Shown here: piece after piece, positions 25,648-32,009 of the stretch
Numbering within the stretch: position 1 is the first letter of the stretch
Layout of the letters: every line of letters begins with the position of its first letter
Position numbers and translations under genes: made by a program
Assembly (NCBI GenBank): GCA_009841225.1
Contig: VXMF01000037.1
Coordinates: forward strand, 109,836 to 173,835
DNA from: Terriglobia bacterium
GTDB lineage: Bacteria > Acidobacteriota > Terriglobia > Bryobacterales > UBA6623
Length of the DNA stretch: 64,000 nucleotides
Reading direction: 5' to 3'
Notes under the pieces: model-generated
Databases searched by the model: none
Told to the model about the DNA's origin: nothing
The model's input: only the letters and a program-made list of their open reading frames with translations

Positions 25648-26628
25648 TCAATCCCCGCGGACAAACTTCTGGATCCTGCCATTCACCGTTTCGGCGGCGT
25701 AGATGGCCCCGTCTCTGTCCACCGCGATGCTATGCACCTGGTGCAGCTGCCCCGGCTCCGAACCGTCCGAGCCGAACCAGCCGAGCACCTTTCCATCGAG
25801 CGACAGCTTCGAGATCCGCCCCAGGTCCCCGTCGCACATCCACAGCACATCGGCACGCCGGTCGTAGGCCAGATTCCAGGGCGTGCCGAGGCCGTTCCAC
25901 GTGGCCAGCTGCTTGCCATCGGTGTCGAAGACCTGGATGCGCTGGTTGCTGCGATCCACGGCATAGAGCCGGTCCCGGCTGTCCAAAACGACGCCGTGGA
26001 CGACGTCGAACTGGCCGTCTGCGGTGCCCGGCCCGCCCCAATGCTTGACGTAAGTGCCGGAGGCGTCGTACTTGACGATGCGAGCGTTGCCGTAGCCGTC
26101 GGCGATGTAGACGTTGCCCTCGCTGTCGTGCGCCACTCCCGCAGGGAGATTGAATGCGTAGGGAGCTTCGTTGCTCCCAAGGCTCGCGGCGAAACCGCCG
26201 ATCATCAACAGCGTTCGGCCCGCGGCAGAGTACTTGTACACGGCGTGCGAGTCGCGCGCGACCAGCCAGATGCCGCCGTCCGGTCCGACCGCCATGCCGT
26301 GAGCGGCGGCCTGATGGGTCGACAGGGTCTTGTCTTCCTTCCAAGACTGGATCAGGCTGCCATCGCTGGAGAACTGGATGAGCGGGTGGGAACCCCGGTT
26401 GTAGAACCAGACACCGCCTTGGTGATCGACCGCGACAGCCATGCCCTGGCCCGACACGTAGCCGTCCGGCAGCTCGCCCCAGCCGACAACAGGCTTGTAC
26501 CGCAACTCAGGCTGGGCCTCGAGCGGCGGCACCAGCATGACGAGGCCTGCAACGACCACGAGGAGCAACTGGACCGCGTTGAGGCAAGCAGAGCGACATG
26601 ACCGCCTCGGGCAGAATTCGCTGGGCAT
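25648..26628 (-). CDS. Secreted NHL-repeat six-bladed beta-propeller protein
   Basis: Exported protein of 326 residues. An N-terminal hydrophobic segment ends LEAQ, then at least five NHL blades are visible: GMAVAVDHQGGVWFYNRG, GMAVGPDGGIWLVARD, GVAHDSEGNVYIADGYG, GVVLDSRDRLYAVDRSNQRIQVF and SIAVDRDGAIYAAETVNGRIQKF. This resembles the lyase domain of peptidylglycine alpha-amidating enzymes, but catalysis is unproven. ATG 26628 is preferred because TATGCT ends 7 nt upstream; in-frame ATGs at 26640 and 26718 also exist. Confidence 0.83.
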   Translation of the reverse strand: MPSEFCPRRSCRSACLNAVQLLLVVVAGLVMLVPPLEAQPELRYKPVVGWGELPDGYVSGQGMAVAVDHQGGVWFYNRGSHPLIQFSSDGSLIQSWKEDKTLSTHQAAAHGMAVGPDGGIWLVARDSHAVYKYSAAGRTLLMIGGFAASLGSNEAPYAFNLPAGVAHDSEGNVYIADGYGNARIVKYDASGTYVKHWGGPGTADGQFDVVHGVVLDSRDRLYAVDRSNQRIQVFDTDGKQLATWNGLGTPWNLAYDRRADVLWMCDGDLGRISKLSLDGKVLGWFGSDGSEPGQLHQVHSIAVDRDGAIYAAETVNGRIQKFVRGD

Positions 26629-26635
26629 GCGCGGG

Positions 26636-26641
26636 AGCATA
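26636..26641 (-). promoter_or_regulatory. -10 box TATGCT, 7 nt from ATG of the NHL gene
   Basis: TATGCT, CCCGCGC, then ATG 26628. It overlaps the alternative ATG at 26640. Confidence 0.4.
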
Positions 26642-26726
26642 GCAAATGCTTGGCGCCACGTGGCCGCCCGAGCTTCGACACAGTGTGCAGAGAAACGCTG
26701 GACGCGCCGCTGTTGCATCTAGGCAT

Positions 26727-26753
26727 CCCAGTTATGCATCGTGATGCACTGGG
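26727..26753 (+). promoter_or_regulatory. Palindromic operator of the vapBC-like module
   Basis: TGCATC-GT-GATGCA (26735-26748) is a perfect inverted repeat, nested in a second one, CCCAGT (26727-26732) with ACTGGG (26748-26753). It lies directly upstream of the -10 box at 26756, where a ribbon-helix-helix antitoxin could repress its own promoter. Further GCATC half-sites occur at 26715 and 26723 and GATGC at 26764. Confidence 0.6.
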
Positions 26754-26755
26754 TA

Positions 26756-26761
26756 TATGAT
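26756..26761 (+). promoter_or_regulatory. -10 box TATGAT, 7 nt from GTG of the antitoxin gene
   Basis: TATGAT, TAGATGC, then GTG 26769. It decides the GTG start over the ATG at 26757, which lies inside the box. Confidence 0.5.
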
Positions 26762-26768
26762 TAGATGC

Positions 26769-27020
26769 GTGAGAACCACGCTGAACATTCACGACGGACT
26801 ATATGCCGATATCAAGAAACTGGCCAAAGAATCCAACATGAGCGTCTCGGCGCTCATTCACGACTTCCTGCTCGAGTCCTTCACTCGGCGTGAGAACAGG
26901 AAACGTGACCCTGTCGAGCTCCCGGTGTATCACGGCACCGGAACTCAACCGGGCGTTGACATCACCGACAATGCTGGCCTACTAGCGATCATGGAGGACG
27001 ACGGCGATGGTCCTGCCTGA
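26769..27020 (+). CDS. VapB-type ribbon-helix-helix antitoxin
   Basis: Antitoxin of 83 residues from GTG 26769. The N-terminus RTTLNIHDGLYADIKKLAKE followed by MSVSALIHDFLLESF is a ribbon-helix-helix DNA-binding domain; the acidic C-terminus (DITDNAGLLAIMEDDGD) would wrap the toxin. It overlaps the downstream PIN toxin by 14 nt, the usual antitoxin-first coupling. Palindromes upstream are candidate autoregulatory sites. Confidence 0.82.
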   Translation: MRTTLNIHDGLYADIKKLAKESNMSVSALIHDFLLESFTRRENRKRDPVELPVYHGTGTQPGVDITDNAGLLAIMEDDGDGPA

Positions 27021-27471
27021 CGTCAATGTCTTGATCGCGGCCTATCGAGTCGATTCCCTCGAGCATGAACGGTGCCGCACTTGGCTCACATCAGTTGTGA
27101 ACGGGGATCATGCGTTCGCGGTCTCTGAACTCGTCCTCAGTGGTTTCCTTCGGATCGTCACCAATCCCCGGGTGTTCAAGGATCCAGCTACGTTCGCCAG
27201 TGCGCTTGAGTTTGTCAACACGATTAGGGATTTGCCTCACTGCGTTGACTTACGCCCGAAGGAGCGCCACTGGCGAATCTTCACCAGCCTGTGCCGGCAG
27301 GCCGAAGTCAGAGGCGACTTGGTCTCGGATGCGTACCACGCAGCCCTAGCCATTGAGTCTGGTTCGGAATGGATCACATTGGACGGCGATTTCGCACGGT
27401 TCCCTGGACTGAACTGGAGCCGTCCGCCACAACTTCGCCAAGTGATCCATCAAGTCGTTGAATCGCGGTAA
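27007..27471 (+). CDS. VapC-type PIN-domain ribonuclease toxin
   Basis: Toxin of 154 residues with a PIN nuclease fold, expected to cleave tRNA or rRNA when freed from its antitoxin. Conserved acidic residues are visible: Asp in LPDVNVLIAAYR, Glu in VSELVLSGFLRIVT, Asp in GDLVSDAYHAALA and Asp in WITLDGDFARFPGL. The layout matches the VapC subgroup annotated as TA-system PIN proteins. It sits 307 bp upstream of the microcompartment operon. Confidence 0.88.
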   Translation: MVLPDVNVLIAAYRVDSLEHERCRTWLTSVVNGDHAFAVSELVLSGFLRIVTNPRVFKDPATFASALEFVNTIRDLPHCVDLRPKERHWRIFTSLCRQAEVRGDLVSDAYHAALAIESGSEWITLDGDFARFPGLNWSRPPQLRQVIHQVVESR

Positions 27472-27778
27472 TCTCTCGGACCGTTCGCGCCTCGCTCGCC
27501 ACACGGACGGCTGCAAGAAACGACTACCTCGAAAGGCAGTTCCGCGGCTGAATCTGATTCTCGTGTGTTCCGGCGCCGCAAGCACCAGGCGGCATTGATC
27601 CGGGTATTCCGGGCAGAGGCATCGCTCGCGGGCAGATCACCGCCCTGCAGAACACCGTCACCAGCGCGACCTTCACCTCAACCTGTGATTTCGCGTTCCG
27701 TGGGTCAACCAGTTGTGCCGAGCAGCTTCTCGGAGCATTGCACCGGCCGCCCGGAAACCGATACGCTAGGAATTCGCC
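27472..27778. other. Intergenic region upstream of the microcompartment operon
   Basis: 307 bp without a convincing gene. TACGCT at about 27762 is a possible -10 box 11 nt before the aldolase ATG. A stretch in one forward frame looks protein-like but is broken by two TGA codons and has no recognisable family. Confidence 0.4.
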
Positions 27779-28576
27779 ATGGTGAAGACCGAACGCGAGT
27801 TCGCGGCCGACATCGTGCAGGTCGGCAAGCTGGTCTACGACAAGGGGTGGGTCGCCGCCAATGACGGCAACATCTCGATCCGCCTCGACGACGAGCGCAT
27901 CATGTGCACGCCGACCGGGGTGTCGAAAGGCATGATGCACGTGGACGACATCATCATTGTCGACTACGACGGCAACAAGATCTCTGGCCGCCTCGAGCGC
28001 ACATCCGAGATCAAGATGCACCTGAAAATCTACGAATTGCGCCAGGACATCGATTCGGTGGTGCACGCGCACCCCCCCGTGGCGACAGGCTTTGCGGCGG
28101 CGGGCCGAGCTCTCGACACCGCGCTGCTGCCGGAAGTCGTGATCGGTCTCGGCTGCGTGCCGCTGGCGGACTACGGCTTGCCCGGCACGGACGCGCTGAC
28201 CGAGCCGATGCTGCCTCTAATCCCGCAGTACGACGCGCTGCTGCTGGGCAATCACGGCGCGGTGACGTACGGCAAGGATGTCATGCAGGCATTCTTCCGC
28301 ATGGAGACTGTCGAACTCTTCGCCCGCATCAATTTCGTCGCCGAGATGCTGGGCGGAGCGCGCGCGCTGCCGCGCTTGGAAGTCGACAAGCTGTTCGAGT
28401 CGCGGGGCCGCTACGGCGTCGCCTCGCGAGCGGTGCAGCAACCCGGCTGCCCGGTCTCGGCCGAGGATGTGCCCGGACAGGCATCGGGTGCATCGATCGG
28501 CGACAATGGTATTTTCGTGACCCGGGACGAATTGGTCCAACTGCTGGAAGAAGCGATCCGGGCCAGAGGAGGTTAA
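27779..28576 (+). CDS. Microcompartment class II aldolase (fuculose-1-phosphate aldolase type) with encapsulation tail
   Basis: Zn-dependent class II aldolase/adducin-family enzyme of 265 residues that would split L-fuculose- or rhamnulose-1-phosphate into DHAP and lactaldehyde. Visible: the phosphate loop NDGNISIRL, catalytic Glu77 (TSEIKMH), Zn ligands His96 and His98 (HAHPP) and His159 (GNHGAVTYG). After the catalytic domain comes a flexible linker (about 222-243) and a short amphipathic helix, IFVTRDELVQLLEEAIRA, matching encapsulation peptides that target enzymes into shells. It is the first gene of a five-gene operon with shell proteins only 7 nt downstream. Confidence 0.9.
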   Translation: MVKTEREFAADIVQVGKLVYDKGWVAANDGNISIRLDDERIMCTPTGVSKGMMHVDDIIIVDYDGNKISGRLERTSEIKMHLKIYELRQDIDSVVHAHPPVATGFAAAGRALDTALLPEVVIGLGCVPLADYGLPGTDALTEPMLPLIPQYDALLLGNHGAVTYGKDVMQAFFRMETVELFARINFVAEMLGGARALPRLEVDKLFESRGRYGVASRAVQQPGCPVSAEDVPGQASGASIGDNGIFVTRDELVQLLEEAIRARGG

Positions 28577-28583
28577 TTGACTC

Positions 28584-28865
28584 ATGGGTGAGGCTCTAGG
28601 ACTAATCGAGACGCGCGGATTCGTTTCCTTGGTGGAATCCGCCGACGCCGCGGTCAAGGCTGCCAACGTCACGTTGGTGGGTTGGGAGAAGATCGGCTCG
28701 GGTTACGTCACCGTCCTGATGCGCGGCGACGTGGCCGCGGTCAAGGCTGCGACGGACGCCGGCGCGGCGGCCGCACGCCGCGTTGGCGAGCTGATCTCGG
28801 TCCACGTCATCCCGCGGCCGCACACCAACCTGGACCAGATCTTTACGATCTCGCCTTCCGACTAG
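28584..28865 (+). CDS. BMC-H hexameric shell protein (PduA-like)
   Basis: Single-BMC-domain shell protein of 93 residues that tiles the facets of a bacterial microcompartment. The sequence EALGLIETRGFVSLVESAD and KIGSGYVTVLMRGDVAAVKA closely tracks PduA/EutM; the pore loop is Lys-Ile-Gly-Ser-Gly, the PduA type that passes small polar metabolites. The end HVIPRPHTNLDQIF is also canonical. It starts 7 nt after the aldolase stop. Confidence 0.96.
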   Translation: MGEALGLIETRGFVSLVESADAAVKAANVTLVGWEKIGSGYVTVLMRGDVAAVKAATDAGAAAARRVGELISVHVIPRPHTNLDQIFTISPSD

Positions 28866-28906
28866 GCCGTACCTGCGGCTGAATCCCGCAGCGGAGAATC
28901 TGTCAA

Positions 28907-29185
28907 ATGATCCTTGCGCGCGTCGTTGGCAACGTGGTGGCCACGCGCAAGGATGCGCGGCTGGAGGGCAAGAAGCTGCTCGTCTTGCAGCACCTCACGC
29001 CCGTCGGCGCGCCCCGCGATCAATACGTGGTCGCCCTGGACACGGTCGGGGCCGGCGACGGGGAGCGGGTGCTCTGCGTGGCCGGAAGCTCGGCCCGCAT
29101 GGCTTCGGGCATGAAGGATACCCCGGTCGATACGGCGATCGTGGGCATCGTCGACGAGATCAGCATGTTGCCGGGAGAGAGCTGA
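28907..29185 (+). CDS. BMC-P pentameric vertex protein 1 (EutN/CcmL)
   Basis: Vertex-capping shell protein of 92 residues. EutN/CcmL signatures: ILARVVGNVVATRKDARLEGKKL, VALDTVGAGDGERVL and VDTAIVGIVDEI. It has one base in common with the next gene (TGATG junction), indicating translational coupling. Confidence 0.95.
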   Translation: MILARVVGNVVATRKDARLEGKKLLVLQHLTPVGAPRDQYVVALDTVGAGDGERVLCVAGSSARMASGMKDTPVDTAIVGIVDEISMLPGES

Positions 29186-29451
29186 TGCGGCTGGCACGCG
29201 TGGTGGGCAACGTCTGCGCAACTGTCAAGGATCCCCAGCTGGAGGGCCTGAAGCTGCTACTGCTGCAGCCCGTTGACGCCGCCGGGGCAGATGCCGGCAC
29301 GCCGTTTGTCGCGCTCGACGCGGTGGGCGCAGGCGCCGGGGAGACCGTCTACTGGTCCGGTCGGCGCGAGGCTTGCCTTGCGTTTGACCCGCAAGTGCCT
29401 TCCGACGCCAGCGTGACCGGCATCGTCGACTCCATCGCGGGACAGCGGTGA
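29185..29451 (+). CDS. BMC-P pentameric vertex protein 2
   Basis: Second EutN/CcmL-type vertex protein, 88 residues: MRLARVVGNVCATVKDPQLE, FVALDAVGAGAGETVYW and VTGIVDSI. It diverges from copy 1 mainly in the loop after the GAGAGE turn. The ATG overlaps the previous stop and its own stop overlaps the next start. Confidence 0.95.
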   Translation: MRLARVVGNVCATVKDPQLEGLKLLLLQPVDAAGADAGTPFVALDAVGAGAGETVYWSGRREACLAFDPQVPSDASVTGIVDSIAGQR

Positions 29452-29756
29452 TGCTGCTCAGCAAGGTCGTGGGCGAGGTTGTCGCCACGCAGAACCACGT
29501 CACGCATGACGCGCTCAAGCTGCTCCTGGTCCGGCAGATCGACCGGGCCGGCGCCGAGCACGGCGCACCGCTCGTGGCAGTAGACACGCTAGACGCGGGA
29601 GTCGGCGACACAGTCTTGCTGACGCTCGACGGCTGGGCGGCGATGACCGCCGTCAAGCGCGCCAAGGCACCCATCGACGCCGCCGTCATCGCGATCGTGG
29701 ACTCGGTCGACTGGCTCGAGGCCGAGCCGGCCCAAGCCGACGGAGGGAGGCGCTAG
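29451..29756 (+). CDS. BMC-P pentameric vertex protein 3
   Basis: Third EutN/CcmL-type protein, 101 residues, with an extended acidic-then-basic C-terminal tail (about 88-101). Core signatures LSKVVGEVVATQNHVTHDAL and LVAVDTLDAGVGDTVLL are present. ATG 29451 overlaps the preceding TGA; GTG 29448 is also in frame. Three pentamer genes in tandem recall the loci of Planctomycetes and Verrucomicrobia. Confidence 0.94.
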   Translation: MLLSKVVGEVVATQNHVTHDALKLLLVRQIDRAGAEHGAPLVAVDTLDAGVGDTVLLTLDGWAAMTAVKRAKAPIDAAVIAIVDSVDWLEAEPAQADGGRR

Positions 29757-29838
29757 ACGGAGGATGATCCCCGAAAGCACCCCCAAGATTCGTAGCGATT
29801 CAGGAACTGAACCGATCGGTGGGATTAGATAGGCATCC

Positions 29839-30201
29839 TCAAACGATCAATTCGGGAACTCGACCGAGGATGGTATCGATACCGGCCAGCAGCAGTTCCA
29901 GCTTGGCCCGGGGTAGCTTTCCGACTCGATCTATGAGCACACGCTTGTCGATAGCCACTATCTGAGACACGTTCGCAACTGAGTCTTTGGGCAGTCCTGT
30001 CACACCTGACAGCAGGCGCACATTGCCCGGGGCGTCAGCCCAGCGAAGATTGCTTGTAACTGGGACGCAAACTACCGTTCCGATCCGGCTTCGATTCAGG
30101 TCGTCGCACTGAACGACAACAACCGGTCTGCGCAGGCCGGGACCAGATCCTGTTGGCGTTCCCAGATCAGCCCACCAGACTTCCCCCTGCCCGATCACCA
30201 C
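29839..30201 (-). CDS. MazF/PemK-type endoribonuclease toxin
   Basis: mRNA interferase of 120 residues with the PemK/MazF SH3-like fold: GEVWWADLGTPTGSGPGLRRPVVVVQ, then VCVPVTSNL, GLPKDSVANVSQIVAIDK and the C-terminal helix LELLLAGIDTILG. Start is GTG 30201. It overlaps the upstream antitoxin gene by 7 nt. It converges on the microcompartment operon. Confidence 0.9.
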   Translation of the reverse strand: MVIGQGEVWWADLGTPTGSGPGLRRPVVVVQCDDLNRSRIGTVVCVPVTSNLRWADAPGNVRLLSGVTGLPKDSVANVSQIVAIDKRVLIDRVGKLPRAKLELLLAGIDTILGRVPELIV

Positions 30202-30431
30202 TCGGATCGCTCCAACACTTCTTTGCTCGCTGCTTGAAGGAAACCATCTGGTTCAGTATCGACATCCGCGCAGACACGATTCATCGCCTGGGTCACTTCA
30301 TCCGAGGCATGACGCGCTAAGTACTCGGTCAAGGCGACAGCGAACAGCGCGCTGCGGGACCTTTGTTCCTGCCGTCTCTGCCGCTCTGCCCGCTCGAACA
30401 GGGCATTGGGAATCGAGATGGCAACTTTCAT
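30195..30431 (-). CDS. MazE-like antitoxin
   Basis: Antitoxin of 78 residues, encoded first in the pair. MKVAISIPNALFERAERQRR then SRSALFAVALTEYLARH is a ribbon-helix-helix DNA-binding fold, and the acidic tail (ADVDTEPDGFLQAASKEVLE) would bind the toxin. ATG 30431 is fixed by a TATACT box ending 6 nt upstream. Confidence 0.87.
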   Translation of the reverse strand: MKVAISIPNALFERAERQRRQEQRSRSALFAVALTEYLARHASDEVTQAMNRVCADVDTEPDGFLQAASKEVLERSEW

Positions 30432-30437
30432 ACCATC

Positions 30438-30443
30438 AGTATA
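30438..30443 (-). promoter_or_regulatory. -10 box TATACT, 6 nt from ATG of mazE-like gene
   Basis: TATACT, GATGGT, then ATG 30431. A TTGCAG lies 19 nt further upstream as a weak -35 candidate. Confidence 0.55.
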
Positions 30444-30682
30444 ACCAAGTGCGCGGGTTGAGCTGCAAGGCTGGGCTGAAGAGCCCTTCAGCTCCACCTG
30501 GCTTCTGGCGAATCTCTCGGCTGTCCATGCCATCCGGCTCTTGCCCCGGCATATCAGCTCCTGTGTCCGATCCGTGACCTCAACCACGCGCCTCGAAGCG
30601 TCTCGTGCAGAACCGCAGTGGTGTTACCTCCCGCGCCCTGCTTCGCGGCGATTGGATTCGTACTGGAAGTCGCTTGGGTTGA

Positions 30683-30688
30683 TACGAT
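30683..30688 (+). promoter_or_regulatory. -10 box TACGAT, 8 nt from ATG at 30697
   Basis: TACGAT, eight bases, ATG. Consistent with a leader of at most two nucleotides. Confidence 0.45.
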
Positions 30689-30696
30689 GACGAATT

Positions 30697-31908
30697 ATGC
30701 GGCGGGTTAGCCGTCGGTGTTTTCTGGCCGCCGCGACGGCGCAGAGAGCCGCCAGAGGGGTAGGCCGGGGGACGCGCCTGCAAGTCCGTTCGACCGAATT
30801 CCAAGACGGGCTGACGGGGCGCGACATCACTCGCTTGACCGACCCGGCAGTCTTGCACCACCTGCCCGGCTCGAACCTTAGGTGCGTCGCGCGAAACAAC
30901 GCCTTCGTGCTGGTTGCCGCCGAGCACGGCGGCGTGAGGCACTTCCACCGCCTAGATTTCAAGCGCGAACGCCTGATCCAGCTCACCGAAGGAGAGGCCG
31001 TCCACCCCTACGCCGCGCACCTGCGGCGCAACGACCGCAGCTTCTACTACCTCCAAGGCAACGACCTGCTACAGGCAGACCTCCAAGGCGGCGGGAGGCG
31101 AAGACTGTTCGCCTGCCCGGACGGCTGGGCTCTAACGGGCGACCTGGAGATTTCCGGTGGTGAGCGCTATGCCGCATTGATCGAAATCGCGGCAGACCAT
31201 GTCGAGCCGACGCCAGAGCGGCAGTTCGCCCGCGAGCCGCATTGCCGCGTGCGCATCGTCGAGATCTCGCGCAACCCCTCCCGCAGCAAGAACTGGGTGG
31301 CAGCGGAGGAGCGCCGCTGGCTCTCGTCTCCGCGCTTCCGCCCTTGGAGGTCACAGCTGCTTTATGCCCGCGAGGGGCCTTGGCGCAACGTTCGCCGCCG
31401 GCTGCAACTGGTCAACCTCGATGGCAGCGGCAAGACGAGCCTCCGGCCGGCGAGGGCGGCCGAGCGCATCGGAGCATCGTATTGGACCGCCGACGGGGGC
31501 CATCTTCGCTTCGTGCATTTTCCGGACGGCGACAATTGGACGGCCGGTATTCGCAGCATTCAGCCGGAAACCGGCGAGGAGACGGCCGACACCCCGTGCT
31601 CGGGTTTCGACTGGATGACCCGAAACGCGGACGGCACCGCGATTATCGGCGCGAGCCGGCGCCCTTCAGGCCCCAATATCTACGTGCTGTTCCCTCGAAT
31701 GCGGCGCGAAATCACGCTATGCGAGCACCTAAGCAGCCTCAAGCCGTACCCGCTGGCAGGTACCGACAGGTCTGACCCGCGCGCGGCAGCGCCGGCACCA
31801 GCGCTGGCGCCGGACAGTACAACAGTCTACTTCTCCTCGGACTGGGAGGGGCTGCCGGCGGTGTACCGGATGCCGATCGACGACTTGGTCGAGACGATGC
31901 CGGGATGA
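30697..31908 (+). CDS. Exported beta-propeller protein, oligogalacturonate-lyase (PL22)-like
   Basis: Protein of 403 residues with an N-terminal twin-arginine-like leader (RRVSRRCFLAAATA). The segment FQDGLTGRDITRLTDP and later blades (HRLDFKRERLIQLTEGEAVHP, LLQADLQGGGRRRLFACPDG, LQLVNLDGSGK, STTVYFSSDWEGLPAVYRM) resemble the seven-bladed propeller of oligogalacturonate lyase and TolB-like domains. The His-rich Mn2+ site of characterised PL22 enzymes is not obvious, so it may be a non-catalytic relative. No pectin genes lie nearby. Confidence 0.6.
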   Translation: MRRVSRRCFLAAATAQRAARGVGRGTRLQVRSTEFQDGLTGRDITRLTDPAVLHHLPGSNLRCVARNNAFVLVAAEHGGVRHFHRLDFKRERLIQLTEGEAVHPYAAHLRRNDRSFYYLQGNDLLQADLQGGGRRRLFACPDGWALTGDLEISGGERYAALIEIAADHVEPTPERQFAREPHCRVRIVEISRNPSRSKNWVAAEERRWLSSPRFRPWRSQLLYAREGPWRNVRRRLQLVNLDGSGKTSLRPARAAERIGASYWTADGGHLRFVHFPDGDNWTAGIRSIQPETGEETADTPCSGFDWMTRNADGTAIIGASRRPSGPNIYVLFPRMRREITLCEHLSSLKPYPLAGTDRSDPRAAAPAPALAPDSTTVYFSSDWEGLPAVYRMPIDDLVETMPG

Positions 31909-32009
31909 CAGCCGACGAGGTCAAGGGCCGGCCGCGAGCCAAGTGGCATGCGCGGGCCGATAAGATTTGACATCCCGCACCATCCCGGATAGGTTGGAAT
32001 CTCAAGCCC

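Noticed and set aside
23524..26601. A 1025-codon open frame on the + strand.
   Set aside because: It runs opposite four minus-strand genes with clear signal peptides and family motifs. Its protein has no recognisable domain and the composition of an antisense frame in GC-rich DNA.
27524..27778. A protein-like stretch upstream of the aldolase gene, considered as a second UGA-containing or decayed gene.
   Set aside because: The frame has two TGA codons close together, no family resemblance and no hairpin noted after either. It is left as intergenic.
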